64,000 bases of DNA from Undaria pinnatifida (GCA_012845835.1 JABAKD010000030.1:10019805-10083804), one strand, 5' to 3'; numbered from the stretch's first letter, positions 9,750-21,595 are shown. Numbers and translations are program-made. Notes: a model not told the origin generated them from the sequence alone.

Positions 9750-10753
9750 AAAGAGAAGAAGAAAGCAGAGAAAGGAGGAAGAGAAGGAGAGTTGGGAGAG
9801 TTGGCAGAGTGATCATGGTGGGTTGCATCACCACCTGATCATCACGGAACAATGCCCATAGTACGGTAGAATACCGGGACAACGGGAAAACCTTAACATA
9901 CTCAAATCTACGTTTACATCTAGGTTACACCGAAGATTCAACGTAAGATTCAACTTAAGATTCAACTGCATATCTTATTCGTGCGAATAGACTGCGCATT
10001 AACTTAGATTTGAATCCAAGGTTCATACTTTTAACACAGCTGTGACCAACCGCAGTTGACGAGGCTGCGGTGATGTGGCGAGTGGTCAGCTCCGGCCACT
10101 TAACTGGTCCTGCAGGTACACAGCGTGGTGCACTGCGTAGTGTTACGCGTCTTTCAGCGCAAACTTTACGTGAGCTAGCACGTGTGAGTAGCTGTAGCAG
10201 CGGCCGGCTACCAGCTAGCGGTCGTATCCTCAACCTACACACGCGACCAAGCCGGCAACAAGGTATGTGGAAGGTGTCTTGGACAGACTACTCCTCGCGA
10301 AGAATCTAAGCGCAGGCGTTTTGGTATTCGGAAATCAGTTGCAAACACGCGGAACCGAGTATAAGAAATAACGGCACTCCGCGCGCAGAACCAACAACCT
10401 GCACAACTCTATTCACCGACCGGAGTCAGCGCCCAGGAATTGTGCCCCCGAATGCTTTACACAGACAGTTGCGTACCGAATGTGCAGCCGAGAGCCCAGG
10501 TGATCAGTCCGGGCCCAATAAGCAAGCGGGTTGACTCAGTGTGGCCTCCAGCAGAAAGCTGACTCCAGCAGTAGCTCCCCGCGGAAAAATATCCAAAAAA
10601 TATCCAAATCCTGCAGAATCCAAAAATATCCAAATCCTGAAGGATCCGAAAGTTGCGAATCCTGGAGGACAGGTGTGCTCTCCACAGCACTCGGCGACAG
10701 CAGTAGACGCGCAGTCGCCGCAGGCCCCCAATTACACACACGAGGCTATAATC
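9750..10753. other. No gene; purine-rich tract and two short tandem repeats
   Basis: About 9712-9810 is strongly purine-biased on the plus strand. Three 12-bp copies of AAGATTCAACKT and variants lie at 9933-9968. A roughly 26-bp unit containing atatccaaatcctg is repeated twice at 10600-10650. A TATA-like gagtataagaaata lies at about 10357. No primer-binding site complementary to a tRNA end was recognised next to the LTR at 10754. Open frames here overlap on both strands and look random. Confidence 0.5.
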
Positions 10754-11199
10754 TATTACGGAAATTGTGGTATATCCCAGCACGGTGGCAGCGAGGCTGT
10801 GTCCCCGACGCTAGTCGGGTTGGTGACACTGTGCAGTGGATAGCCTGGAAGACTCGAGTGCTTCCGTGTTGAGAAGAAGATGTAAAGATGTTGTAAACAC
10901 TGGCGCTTATGTGGCCAACACGCACAGACAAACCGCAGACTATGCAGGAGTCCAGAAGTTGGCTGGGTACTGGAGATGACCAGGATGGCTACGATGCTAG
11001 ACAATCCGGAAGGATCCACACGAGAGAGTGAGCTACTCGTCAAGGCAACAGAGAATCCTACAGAAGTAATTCCTCCGCATATTCATACGCACGTTACATA
11101 CCAACCGACACATAACAGATCTACAATGATCTACGATGTACAAGTGCAGTGCTACTGAACATTGACTCATACTGGCTATGTGCTAACATTTCCATAACA
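10754..11199 (-). repeat. Internal LTR copy B
   Basis: 446 bp, about 96% identical to copies A and C by eye. Left flank is taatc and right flank tcccc, so it has no target duplication of its own. It lies 193 bp inside copy C, in the same orientation. Confidence 0.85.
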
Positions 11200-11392
11200 T
11201 CCCCCCCCCCCCCCCCCCCCCCCCCCGCTGCCTCCTGTTCAAACGCCCCACCTAAAATCAAAATATGCCAGGGTAATAAACACTACCAGGCAGTTGATAT
11301 CACCTTACTATATTTCTGGTCATCCATGCCGTAACTCCATGAATCATCCCCCCCCCCCTCCCCCACCCGGCCTTCCCCCCCGTTTTCATTCA
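11200..11392 (-). repeat. G-tract repeat fragment between two LTRs
   Basis: Begins with 26 consecutive C residues (11201-11226) and, read on the minus strand, matches the module at 62372-62960 (atgg...cag/ctc...gataa..., then gtgtttatta, then tggggcgtttg). A second C-rich stretch (about 11349-11382) closes it. It is a piece of the G-tract family trapped between LTR B and LTR C. Confidence 0.7.
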
Positions 11393-11838
11393 TATTATGG
11401 ATATTGTGGTATATCCCAGCACGGTGGCAGCGAGGCTGTATCCCCAACGCTAGTCGGGTTGATGACACTGTACAGTGGACACCCTGGAAGACTCGAGTGC
11501 TTCCGTGTTGAGGAGAAGATGTAAAGATGTTGTAAACACTGGCGCTTATGTGGCCAACACACACAGACAAACCGCAGACTATGCAGGAGTCCAGAAGTTG
11601 GCTGGGTACTGGAGATGACCAGGATGGCTACGATGCTAGACAATCCGGAAGGATCCACACGAGAGAGTGAGCTACTCGTCAAGGCAACAGAGAATCCCAC
11701 AGAAGTAATTCCTCCACATATTCATTCGCACGTTACATACCAACCGACACATAACAGATCTACGATGATCTACGACGTACAAGTGCAGTGCTACTGAACA
11801 TTGACTCATACTGGCTATGTGCTAACATTTCCATAACA
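11393..11838 (-). repeat. 5' LTR (copy C) of the minus-strand copia element
   Basis: 446 bp with the same ends as copy A, followed by CTCTC (11839-11843), which matches the flank of copy A. It carries several private G-to-A type changes relative to A and B (for example gtgtccccgac to gtatccccaac). The first internal bases next to it show no tRNA primer site; what follows is a G-tract repeat fragment. Confidence 0.82.
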
Positions 11839-11987
11839 CTCTCGGCGACAAGTGTCGCGTTGATTGCGAGATATTTAACGGGAGAGCAATAAACTGGGTG
11901 AGGGTCTCAGGCGACGAAATGCCGCATTGGTTGCGAGAAGATCAACGTGAGAGCAAAAGCCCTGAATGAGAGTCTCTGGCTAGTTGC

Positions 11988-12060
11988 AGCAGAGAGGCCT
12001 CATTGGCCCCAATCTATATATCAGATACTAATTTAGCTACGTTGCGGCGATGCTGCAACA
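11988..12060 (+). repeat. Direct repeat flanking the minus-strand copia element, right copy
   Basis: Matches 3333-3400: cagagaggcctcatt, then atactaat, then agctacgt, with small gaps. See the left copy. Confidence 0.4.
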
Positions 12061-12115
12061 GTACAATGACGCAAAAGCATCTTTCGAATTGCAATGCTCG
12101 TATTAATCTGACACC

Positions 12116-12553
12116 AAGGCTTTTCACGGTGCGGAACCGAACGCGGTGCAGCTTTTATTTTCGAAATCAGTTGGTGCAGTTCAATGCGGTTCTAATTTTA
12201 GGGATGCTACGGCGCTGGGGGGTTTTCGCTTTTCAAGAACCTTGCAGAGTGCGGTTGGGCGCGATCGAAACCGGTCAAAACCACACCTCAAAATACTTGA
12301 GTTGAAATGGCTCCGGGCTTTTTCGCGGATTTTATGTTTTTCAGAGTCGAACGGTTTGGTTCGGTGCGGATTTTTATTTTAAACCCATACGGTGCGGTTT
12401 GATGAGGATCTCATTTTTGAGAATCCGTCGGTGGGGGTCGGTGCGGTTTTGTAAAATGCAAAATCGTACTGTACGGTGCGATTCGGTAAAGCCGCACCCA
12501 GTCGCATCGAAGCCGCACCCCACCATAAGAAAAAACATACCGGGAAAAGCCTT
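12116..12553. mobile_element. Putative non-autonomous inverted-repeat element rich in GTGCGG words
   Basis: The ends are inverted: AAGGCTTTTCACGG at 12116-12129 and, on the other strand, AAGGCTTTTCCCGG ending at 12553. Between them lie at least seven exact GTGCGG or CCGCAC words, in one orientation on the left and the other at the right end. No matching target duplication was found and there is no coding capacity. The pattern resembles small DNA transposons with subterminal transposase-binding words, but the class is inferred. Confidence 0.45.
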
Positions 12554-14965
12554 CATTAACTCATCAACATCATGGCATATTTTCTGTAGTTGTTTCTTGA
12601 GCATCTATTAATACTTAAGCACGGAACTTGGAGTTATCTGGAGAACACCTGCTTGGGGACTGCAGCAAATAACGGCTGCACCGAAACACCAATGTAGATT
12701 TGTCCAGCGTGTCATACATGCACACTCTCGTCGCTTACTGCACCACACTCATAAATGAAGGTCGCCCAGTACAGTGTATACCGTGTACCCAGTACCATTA
12801 CTGCGAGAATAAACCGTTCCCGATGCTCATGATACCCTGTTTTAAGGTGATGGATAACCCGCAGTCGCAGTATGCGCCACGAGTCAAATACTTGTACGGT
12901 GTCCTCCCTCGAAGAAGCGAACACGCGCAAATATGACGAAGACAGCGACACGGAGAACGCTATTAATAGTATCGGACATCGCCCGAAAAATCAAATAATT
13001 GTACCAAGTATACACTCCACGCCGGTGCTCTGCGAAATTCGCTACTGAGTGTTTCAAAAACCCTCTGCTAGATTTCCCGATAGTATTGATGACCCTTCGA
13101 GGACATGACAAACGATGTCTGAATGAAGACAAAAACATTAGTTCGAAAAAACGCGCCATCGGTGCAGAATGGGGTCCAGGTACTGGGGTATTCTAGAATG
13201 AATGCACGTTCATCGCCACAACAAGTTTTCTTCGCTTTGAATCGTTCTACCTTCTTGCGCTTCGTACACGTATGGCTTATCGGCCGGTTGTGCGCCAGAT
13301 CCTGTGTATTTAGTACCTGGCAGATGATTAATCGTGTTCCTGCTCGGCCCAACTAGAATACCAACCAAGTTGTGGCCACCGTCATAAGCTCCGAAACTGT
13401 TCATCTCTCATGCAGGGTGATTAATATGATTACCACCACTTTTCGCCTCACGGCTTCTACGAACCGGGCCATGGTAGAATCAACTCGTGTGCTAGCCCTT
13501 TGCAACACATTGCATGGTCTCCCACATGTGGCTCCCTTGACCGCCCTTTGCCAATAGGTGGCCACGCTGGTGCTTTCACGCGGGTTGCTGTATTCGGTTG
13601 AGGCTGATATATTTCCGCACCGCCAACGCTCGAGGCCGGCTCCGTGCTTCAACGGAAGGAAATTAAAGAGATGTAACATGTATGCATGTCCAGTAGTTAT
13701 GTGTTGAACGTAATCCGTAGGTGTGCCTCTCATACGTGACATACTCGTGTCGTGCGTATCTACAGAGTAGAGCTACCAAGGTCGTGATTATGTGTCTACT
13801 AACGTGAAGAGGGGTGCAACACTGACAGCGTGTTTTGTCTTAGCCCGGTACGTTCGAGGGAAGCATATTGTGTCGCAGTTCCTTCGAATCCCCTTATTCC
13901 GCCCATCCTTCGCCGTACGATCCCCTCCGACTCCCATGCATGCACGAAAGGTCTGTGTTATTCTCGAAGATGAAATCCGGCATATCATACACCAGGTAAC
14001 TGGTAAGGAATAGTGTTTTTGCTTGTCCAGGTCTCCAATGGGAATTAAATCTCCCAGATTAACGCAACCCGGGATGTCAAACTATCTGCCACAATGGTGG
14101 ACAGCTCTCCTGTTACGGATCAAAGCAATGCATCTGCTCTACTGTCGAAAAACGTCCACACAGGGTAGGCCATACCTGAAGCACAGCCTACAGGTCGAGC
14201 GACACTCCCGCCGTTAAAATAAATCCCAACAAGAATTAACAAATCAAATGCGTTAGTTTAGAACACCTACCTAGAACATCGTTCGCTCGATATCAGCTGA
14301 CCAATCGCTTGTCCAAGATCCTGTTCTCCACTGGTCGGCCTCGTGATGGAACGAAGCTCGGAAGCAATTGCACATGGCTACGCCATGCCAGACAATCTAC
14401 GGTCGTTCTGGGAAAACAGCATGATGTACTTCGCCAACGAACGGAAAACTTTACCCTCCCTTTGAGCTGCCACGCTTTTAATGGCAGGGACCATAATTAA
14501 ATATATAAATCCATTAATGGTACAGTCGCTCCTTGTGAATGTCCCTTGCCTTTGCCACGTTATTTCGTACTAAATATTATGGGTTTTAGTATGTACGTCC
14601 TTCGGTGACAGAAAATGGAAACTGCATCATCACATGTGCATGAAGGTTTTCGTGTACCGTGTCTAGCAACACGCAGTTGACCAAGAAGCACAGGTGGTGA
14701 AAAATGCTATGTGAAAGTTATTGCCTGGTCCTCCCAAACAAAAACGACTGTGTAAGCCTCGTATTGTAGATTATTTGAACGTCTTCCTTCCTTCGGGAAT
14801 TGCTGCTGTGTACGTTAGGTTCGCGTCTAAATGCCGCGATGTCCAGACGTTTAGTCCCATTTCTTATGGTTGGAATAAGCCACACGATTGCATCACCCCG
14901 CCCCCTCCCTTCTGTCGCTTGCACTGCCGATGCGTCAGAAGATTATAGGAGACTTCTACAAGCAA
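12554..14965. other. No gene recognised
   Basis: About 2.4 kb of mixed sequence. The open frames (up to 113 codons, for example 13401-13742 minus) overlap on both strands, lack protein-like composition and match no family I know. I could support no RNA gene or repeat. Confidence 0.45.
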
Positions 14966-15075
14966 ATGAAAGCTTTACTTAGCTTGTATCTAGAGGCCAC
15001 AAGCCCGCAAGATGCGGTCGATGAAAGCTTTACTTAGCTTGTATCTAGAGGCCACAAGCCCGCAAGATGCGGTCG
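14966..15075. repeat. Perfect 55-bp tandem duplication
   Basis: Two adjacent identical 55-bp units (14966-15020 and 15021-15075), beginning atgaaagctttacttagc. Each contains gcttgt and acaagc about 11 bp apart, which could form a small stem. Identity suggests a recent duplication. Confidence 0.9.
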
Positions 15076-17540
15076 ATTTTCACAAGCCAACAGAGTTCCT
15101 CCTAGTGTGTACGAGGATACACTAACCCGTCGCTCGGTTGTCTAGCGGTTTTAATGCCGAAGACCTTGAAAAGCTACCACCCAGCCCAAGGCTAGGTATT
15201 ATAGCATAATGCGGGTCCCAATTTTCACTGTCCCGAGTGTGGGCGGCTCAAAAATGAAGCCTAAAAAATGTTTTGATGGCACAGCGTAATAAACAGTCCA
15301 TGGCGTCGATAGCGGCACATATCGCGAAACTGACAAGCCCAAACAAAAATAGTAGCCCCTCTTGCAAGTGGCTCTGAGTCACTGGAATAAATCAGCCATG
15401 AACGTGGCCCCCCTATCGTAGCCCGTCTCGAAAGGGATGCGTAGTCAGCGGTTAAATGACAAGGCAATCCACAAAAGAGTACGCCACACCCCCACCCTTC
15501 CTACCGTACTCTTGGTCGTGACATTATCTAAAAGCACGAACGGTTTCAACGGGCCACAAGCTCCAAATAGTTTTGGGGCGGCGGCGAAAATGGTCTACCC
15601 TCTATGACCGCGACTCATTTTGGGGCACCGTTGCCTGATTGCGCTGTGGTACCTTTCTTCGTGCAATTGTTTCACCACTGAGGCCAGATTCTGTGCAGGA
15701 TACTTTCACATGTACGGGTGTCTTACCTGATGGTTTGGGTCGAGCGGCGTAACTCCCCAGGCTACATCGTCAGATTGTCAAAACACCTAAAACAACTTGG
15801 AACATCCCAGTTAACCAAGAACAGGCGCCAACTTTGCGTAACGACACACTGAATGAGTCCCGCAGATTACATGTACGCAGCAAGGCTTACATGAGACCTC
15901 CGCGCGAAGCGTAACAAGCGGCGGGGATATGTTGCAGCCCCCGGTAGGGAGCCCAGGGGGGCCGGAGGGGAACCGGAGTTGCTGCCCATGGTGGGCCCCA
16001 TGCGGTGAAGGGGTCGCCGAAGGTTTAGTTTCTCGATAGATCTCGTGATATATATAGTCTATGCACCCGACAACCTCGTCACAATATTCGTTCAGCCGCT
16101 TCCCAAACCTCGAAAGGTCGTGCGTCAGGATGTCTTGGGGTGCCGCGCACACCTACTGACAAGCATAAGTATTCAGATATCGTAGCGATGTTACGATCAG
16201 GATCATGTGCTATGGTGATGTGCAGCATGAGCTTAGCTGGGCATTGTTTTTGTAGTGACGTGCGAAACCGAAGATATGGCAGGCTGCAAATCCGATCCGT
16301 TAGTTGCGCCAGCGCAGCATTGCGCCAGCGCAGCATCGCAACAGTCAAGGGTTGCCCTGACTATGCGTGATTAACGACGTTTGAGAGTCGACAAGCACGA
16401 AATACACAAAGAAAATGCATCGTGTTTTCACTGTGTTTTGAAGTCGCACGAAAGAGCCTGGATTGTGCTTGCGACCAAGCTGCAAGGAAACGATGTATTG
16501 TAGTATCATACTCTACCATACCCCCATTTTCACCATCGGGCTTGAGCCACTTTCACGAGTGACTCTGAACCTCACTAACAAGAATAACTTCATTCACGCG
16601 ATTTGCTTGGCGCAGCGTATCTAACCATTCCATTGCGAGTTCATGTGTCGCAACATCAAATAATCACCAAAGCTTAAGACCGTGCATTGGAACAGGGGGG
16701 TCACTCACGCGAGTGACTCCGAGCCACTGCAAAAATGGTGTATCAAAAAGGTCCCCCCTACCGTAGGTTTGGTCTTACCGCTAGTTACAGCATTTGATAT
16801 ATACTTGAATATCGTATAGTAGATGACAGCGGTATGGGCAGCTGTCGCCAAAGACAATAAGCAGGTGGCAGACGATGGGGTACGGCACGCTGATCATCTT
16901 CAACTTCGCCCTCCATATACCTGAAGTAGTTGCATCCGGAACCCAGTGTGAGTTTCGCCCCGACAGTTCGGTTGGGAGTTGCTATCTGCTTTGTTGCTAT
17001 CTGATTTGTTGCTGTCTGTCTGCTTTGTTTTGCATTTCGTTTTGTCTTCTTTCGGTATTCCCTTTTTAGTCTTTTTTTCATGGGCACCTCTTGTCGCTTT
17101 TCGCCTCGATGCATTAATTATTTAGTTTTTCCTTTTCCATGTTTTTCTGTTGTAGGTCTCCCCCAGGCAAGTTGTCTGGCGTGCTGGCGTATGTATGTGC
17201 TACTTTTTTTCGTATGCAATGTGTTTGGTATTGTGTGGCCAACCCCCCTTATTGCTGTAACAGATATACGTGTCTCGTAGTGTGTGACCACAGATATTTT
17301 CTCTAGGATGAGGCATGGGCACTTGGTGTGCTGGATGTCAATGAGTGGATTGACAATTCCTTGCTAAGAACACGCAGAGAGAGTGTTGCGATGCTGTTTT
17401 GGACTTATGCGCGATAACATAGATAGGTGGCTCTTACTATCCTTAATGTTGGTTTTTTACTCTTTACAAAAGCCAGATACAGCTTTGAAGGCGTACAACT
17501 ACAAAACGCAAGGCAGGCACACGAGAAACCAAGTTTTGTA
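15076..17540. other. No gene recognised; short 16-bp duplication
   Basis: About 2.5 kb without a recognisable gene. The 16-mer ttgcgccagcgcagca is repeated exactly at 16304-16319 and 16320-16335. The stretch 16980-17260 is T-rich and could be an intron or decayed repeat. Frames up to 113 codons (15811-16152 minus) look random. Confidence 0.4.
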
Positions 17541-17544
17541 CTTC

Positions 17545-17830
17545 AGGCGTTCCCAGTGGTCTATTGAATAGTGGTAAACCGTGTGAAAAAGTTTCGCGAG
17601 TTCGAGCCCCTCAGACGATTTTTTCCAGTTCTCATGTTAACGTGCAGGCAGCGCGTACGATAGCCCGTGTATGCACAATTCGACGCGGGTCGATGAGGGA
17701 AGAAAGCGCTTCAGTATTCTCGTGACACAAACGAAAGCATGCATCGTAGTGGGGATGGGGGGGTGGTACCTGGTATGTGACCCGGATCTGAGTTACGATA
17801 AAGGGACAGGGAGGTGGCGAAAACATTCCA
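17545..17830 (+). repeat. Possible tRNA-derived SINE, copy 1
   Basis: Starts with an A-box-like tggtctattgaatagtgg (near 17557) and has a B-box-like gagttcgagcccc about 45 bases later, the arrangement of an internal Pol III promoter. No cloverleaf with pairing acceptor arms forms. The body (from about 17668: caattcgacgcgggtcgatg, agggaagaaa, then tatgtgacccggatctgagt) matches 24898-25065, which has its own A-box-like sequence about 150 bp upstream. Parts of the body recur near 52140 and 54835. Confidence 0.4.
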
Positions 17831-18098
17831 AATCAAAACCCGCATGCTTATGTAGGCGGGGGGTGGGGGCAGCAACAGTACAGTTACAAATTATATATTT
17901 GAAAAATCAAGAAAATGATAAACATCCCGGTACGGTAGTGTTCGTTGCCGGTGAAGGAAATACTGCTCCATAGAGTCTAGGTAAGTGTGTGTTAAAGTAC
18001 TCATGCGCTAGGCAGGCGTGCATCCTGCTTTCGCGCGCAAGACAACGCTTGCCTTGATAAAGATTTTATTGCATGCAAGCATCGGCTAAACGGCAGCA

Positions 18099-18771
18099 AT
18101 GCAAGAGGTGCGGAAAACAGAGCATATGCGAGGGACATCGTGTAAATATGAAAATTGTATGTATATACATCACGAGGGCTTGGGGAGTTTGCCTACGCCA
18201 AAGACGGGGGAAGGCGAGACTTTCCTTAAATATGTTCAAGCTGCGGTGAACGCGATGGGGCGAAGGATTAAGGTAGCGACTAGCGGTAGGATTTGGGCTA
18301 TCCGCATCAGGCGGTACGGCCTACGGCAGAGGGTTCTCAGGAGCATCCGCCATTGAACTTCGTAGACGTCACAAGTTCGAGGGTGTCGAGAGGGCCGTGG
18401 TTGTCGCGTATGACACCGCCTCTTTCGTGACCAGGGGTCGATGCCCAGGCCCGGCGAAAAATATCCGGCGGGAAGTTGCAAAGAGGGTTGGAATTGTGCC
18501 AGGGCGTGGTGGAAGAGTACGCAGTGTAGAGTTCAGGTAGATGGACGAGGACTACACCTCCAAGCTGTGCTCGAAGTGCAACGAAGTGCTCGAGCCGATG
18601 CGAGAGCAGCGCAACAAACCGACCCAAGCCGAACGCCGTTGTCTCACAACGAGCTGTGTAGTATGCATGTGGCATTATGATGTCAACTCTTGTCGCAACA
18701 CCTTCGCTGTTTTCGCCCAAGAGAACTCGCGCCGGGGTCAGAGACCCAATAAGCTCACGCACAGATACTAA
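18099..18771 (+). pseudogene. Fanzor (eukaryotic TnpB-like RNA-guided nuclease), 5'-truncated and frameshifted
   Basis: The last part reads DYTSKLCSKC, then CLTTSCVVCMWH, then HYDVNSCRNTF. This is the TnpB/Fanzor C-terminal zinc ribbon (two CX2C pairs) with the RuvC-III Asp in the D-x-N context, after a RuvC-II-like DED before YTSK. Upstream in the same frame come AVVVAYDTASF and PAKNIRREVAKR, which fit the segment before the RuvC-II Glu in Fanzor1 proteins. A TAG at 18538-18540 separates them from the ribbon. Further upstream another frame (18099-18356) gives ETFLKYVQAA and RIRRYGLRQR, matching the helical segment before it, so a frameshift lies between about 18275 and 18354. No RuvC-I motif or N-terminal half is visible before 18099. 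Family members are guided by a short RNA to cut DNA and ride on transposons; this copy is dead. Confidence 0.78.
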
Positions 18772-21595
18772 CAGGACACAAGCGCACATTAGACAAATTC
18801 GGTCGTAGCATGACACACTAGTTCAGTGTGCAATGAACGTGGAAGAAGTGCTCGAATGGCCAGAAGGACCAGGGTAGGAGTGGTTTTGTACTTCTCTCAA
18901 TTAATAGTTCGTTACATTGCGTGGAACTCTACTAAATAGGTCCTACGTGTGAGGACCTGCTTAGTGTGTGTTGTCTTCACATTAAACCGTTGTTTCTACC
19001 CAACGACGTCAGTACACCCGGTGTCCATACTGATTCTGCATCCTAGTGATACAAATTATGTGGTCACAGACTGTGAAACAGAGTAAACCAAACAGTCGCA
19101 AGTCATCAAGGTAAAGCAAGTAAAATGCTAGCGTACCGGGTACGAGAGAACACAACAAAGGAAGCCAGACCATGAAAAAAGTAGAAACTTCACGACGTAG
19201 GCTCTCTGATTCCCAGCCCGGTGCATGCCTTCATTTCTTATATCTGGGTTCAGCCGTCCCAGCCTATCCCAACCCCGACACTCTCGTCCTCGCTGTCGGG
19301 GCATTTGCTTACCTACGCGATGCCCAGCCCCTTCTCTCTCCAAGCTGCACCCTTTACGCTCCCCGCTGTGGCGATGTTCCTCCTCTGCTTTTGGAACAAC
19401 CTCCTCGGCATCGGGGTTGAAAACAAAATTCATCACCACCACCCCACGCAGACAACCCACCAAGCTGCGCGGGTTCCTCTCTATTGAGGCTGGGACTCAT
19501 ATGGCCACCGGTGGACCGTAGTAGGTCCCGATGGACCCCGATCCACCCCGAGATCGGGGCAGGCCAAGGCGAGGTGGGTACTTGTACCACGGTAATAGTA
19601 GTGTGTTATCAACAGTAGATATGGTAACTCGTGATCGATCTTCGATAATGAAAATAAGAGAAATGGGCAAGGTCGCAACATCAAGATCCAAGAAGATCGC
19701 AAAGATCATAAGAAGCTCGCACTACAAAAGCTCGGAAACAAAATAACGGGATTCGTGCAGCGTGTGGTGCGTAGAAAACGTGCATGCGCGCAAGGAAGTA
19801 CTGGTGGAGGCGAGGCCAGACATACTCAGGGTGACCTGCATGCAAGCGCAGGCAGAAGAAGGGAGCAAGAAAAGTTGCCGCGAAAAGAAAAACAGAGCAA
19901 AAGCTAACGCACGCAGAATTACGAAACTATTGGCTACTGTAGCATAGTTTGTCCGAGCCACTCAAGGTCAGAAGCGGTATGGACCTTAGAGAAGTTTGAT
20001 TATTAATAGTATGAACAGACACGGTCAACCATTTTGGTTGAAGCCGGGTAAAGTCTAAAACTACTGGGGGCTGAAGCACTGTAGATTCGCGTGTGCTGCG
20101 ACATGAAGGAGCCTGATCTTCGAAAGAATGACTCGCGCACGCATACGAGAACACACCAGCTCAGCAGCAGCACTCGCAGGCGCCCAAGGCGGCGATACCA
20201 ACCGCTGACCCGGCGAGGGCATCGGTACGTGAGTGGCGGCCACAATCTGTCCATCTGCCCAACAGGAGCCACGAAAAGGGGTTCTTTGAAGCCAGTCTAC
20301 CATTTAAACATCCTGCAGAACAATGAAGTTTTAGCATCGAAATAAAGCTCAGAGCGCACCAAATGAGGGATTCGGGCAGGCTACCACGCCGTGCCCGAAA
20401 GAGACTCACAACGCCAAGAAAGCGCTTAGGATTGAACAAAGGTGATTGAAGCCTGGCAAAGGCTGCAACAAAATATCCAAAGGTGAAATCGACACACGAC
20501 GCGTATGAAAATACGTGGAAGTGTGGTGTTTTTCCCCATCCGCCGGAGGATAAAAAGAAAACAAAAAAAACAAAAAAAAAACAAAGGTGATCGCAGCAGA
20601 GAAAGACAACAAAAAATAGAGACTCAAACGTTCGATAGTATGGCTCACAGGTGAAGGCTTCCAGAGAAGAACAACAAGACAAAAGGGCGGGAAGAACATC
20701 GACGCAGGGGCTCCTACTCAACGAAGGCAAGTCTGTGCCGATGGATGCCATACGTGAAGGGAGGGGTGTAGAGGGAGGGACGCTCCTTCTTGGTTATTTG
20801 TCCTACGTTTCTTCTTTTCTCCGGGATCTCGCTGTCGAGCTTGCGAGTGGACAGCTGTGGGAAACTCAAGATTCAGTTGAGCATCCCCTGTGTCCGTTAC
20901 ATTCCGTAACGCCTCTCGGAAACATCTCGTGCCTGAAGATGCTAGTGGTACCAAACCTCATGTGATATTGAGCTGCTGCATAGCACAAAGGAGGAGCTGG
21001 CACAACGACAACCGCTCAAACCGGAACTGCGTCGTGTCGGAGCATTCGTAGGAGGGTATGTGTGATTTGCCGCATCGCACGCCGCGACACATTTCGCTTC
21101 AGGTGATAAAACATGTGGGTGCCTCGTTCGAAAATACTTGGGGAACAGGCGCTCCAAGAAAGGGTCACCTGAGTATCGACATATATATAGATACAAAATT
21201 ATCGATTGAAATAAGTGTTTCATCGGAAATTCGGTTGTTCAGCTGCGCTCACACTGTAGCATCGTAGCATCTGATCATCATAGTAACATCGTCACCATAA
21301 CAATGGCCTTGGACCTTGGATACGTGCTTTGCTTGTCATGTGTGACTGTGGCTATGCACGACACTTCAAGGCATGTTAACGCACGTCTTTTCGAGGTTCG
21401 GGCGTACCCTCCTTGGTGGGAAGCGGCTTCCAGGGGCTCTCGGGCGGCCCCTGCCCCTGCAGGGGGGAACGAGACGCCCCCTGCCCGTACAAACAAATTC
21501 CCCGCGCAGGGCTGGTTCGGACAGTCGCCACACAACATTGAAACAACCATAACAACAACAAATAATAAATTGAACTAAGCTCTGGCCCCACTGCC
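18772..21595. other. No gene recognised
   Basis: About 2.8 kb downstream of the Fanzor remnant. The largest frame (20161-20751 minus, 196 codons) is produced by an A-rich stretch at 20535-20585, giving runs of Phe, and is not a credible gene. Sequence at 19130-19600 is C-rich on the plus strand. No inverted ends bounding the Fanzor remnant were found by eye. Confidence 0.4.

Larger units (their letters stand above)
3605..11843 (-). mobile_element. Degenerate Ty1/copia retrotransposon with three LTR copies and CTCTC target duplication
   Basis: The outer LTRs (3610-4055 and 11393-11838) are both 446 bp and about 95% identical by eye. Each is flanked outside by CTCTC (3605-3609 and 11839-11843), the 5-bp duplication expected of copia integration. 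The element reads on the minus strand: 5' LTR on the right, then gag, protease, integrase, RT and RNase H down to 4253, polypurine tract, and 3' LTR. A third 446-bp LTR (10754-11199) and a 193-bp piece of a G-tract repeat lie inside the 5' LTR. An integrase fragment from another copia family lies at about 9300-9749. Every coding domain is interrupted, so the copy is dead. Confidence 0.75.

Noticed and set aside
13401..13742. 113-codon minus-strand frame in the unique region
   Set aside because: No protein-like pattern or motif, and a plus-strand frame covers part of the same bases.
17555..17625. A tRNA gene with A and B boxes
   Set aside because: No acceptor stem or anticodon arm pairs; better explained as a SINE head.
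20161..20751. 196-codon minus-strand open frame
   Set aside because: Its Phe-rich core is the complement of an A-rich tract at 20535-20585; no domain, and overlapping frames on the same strand are equally open.
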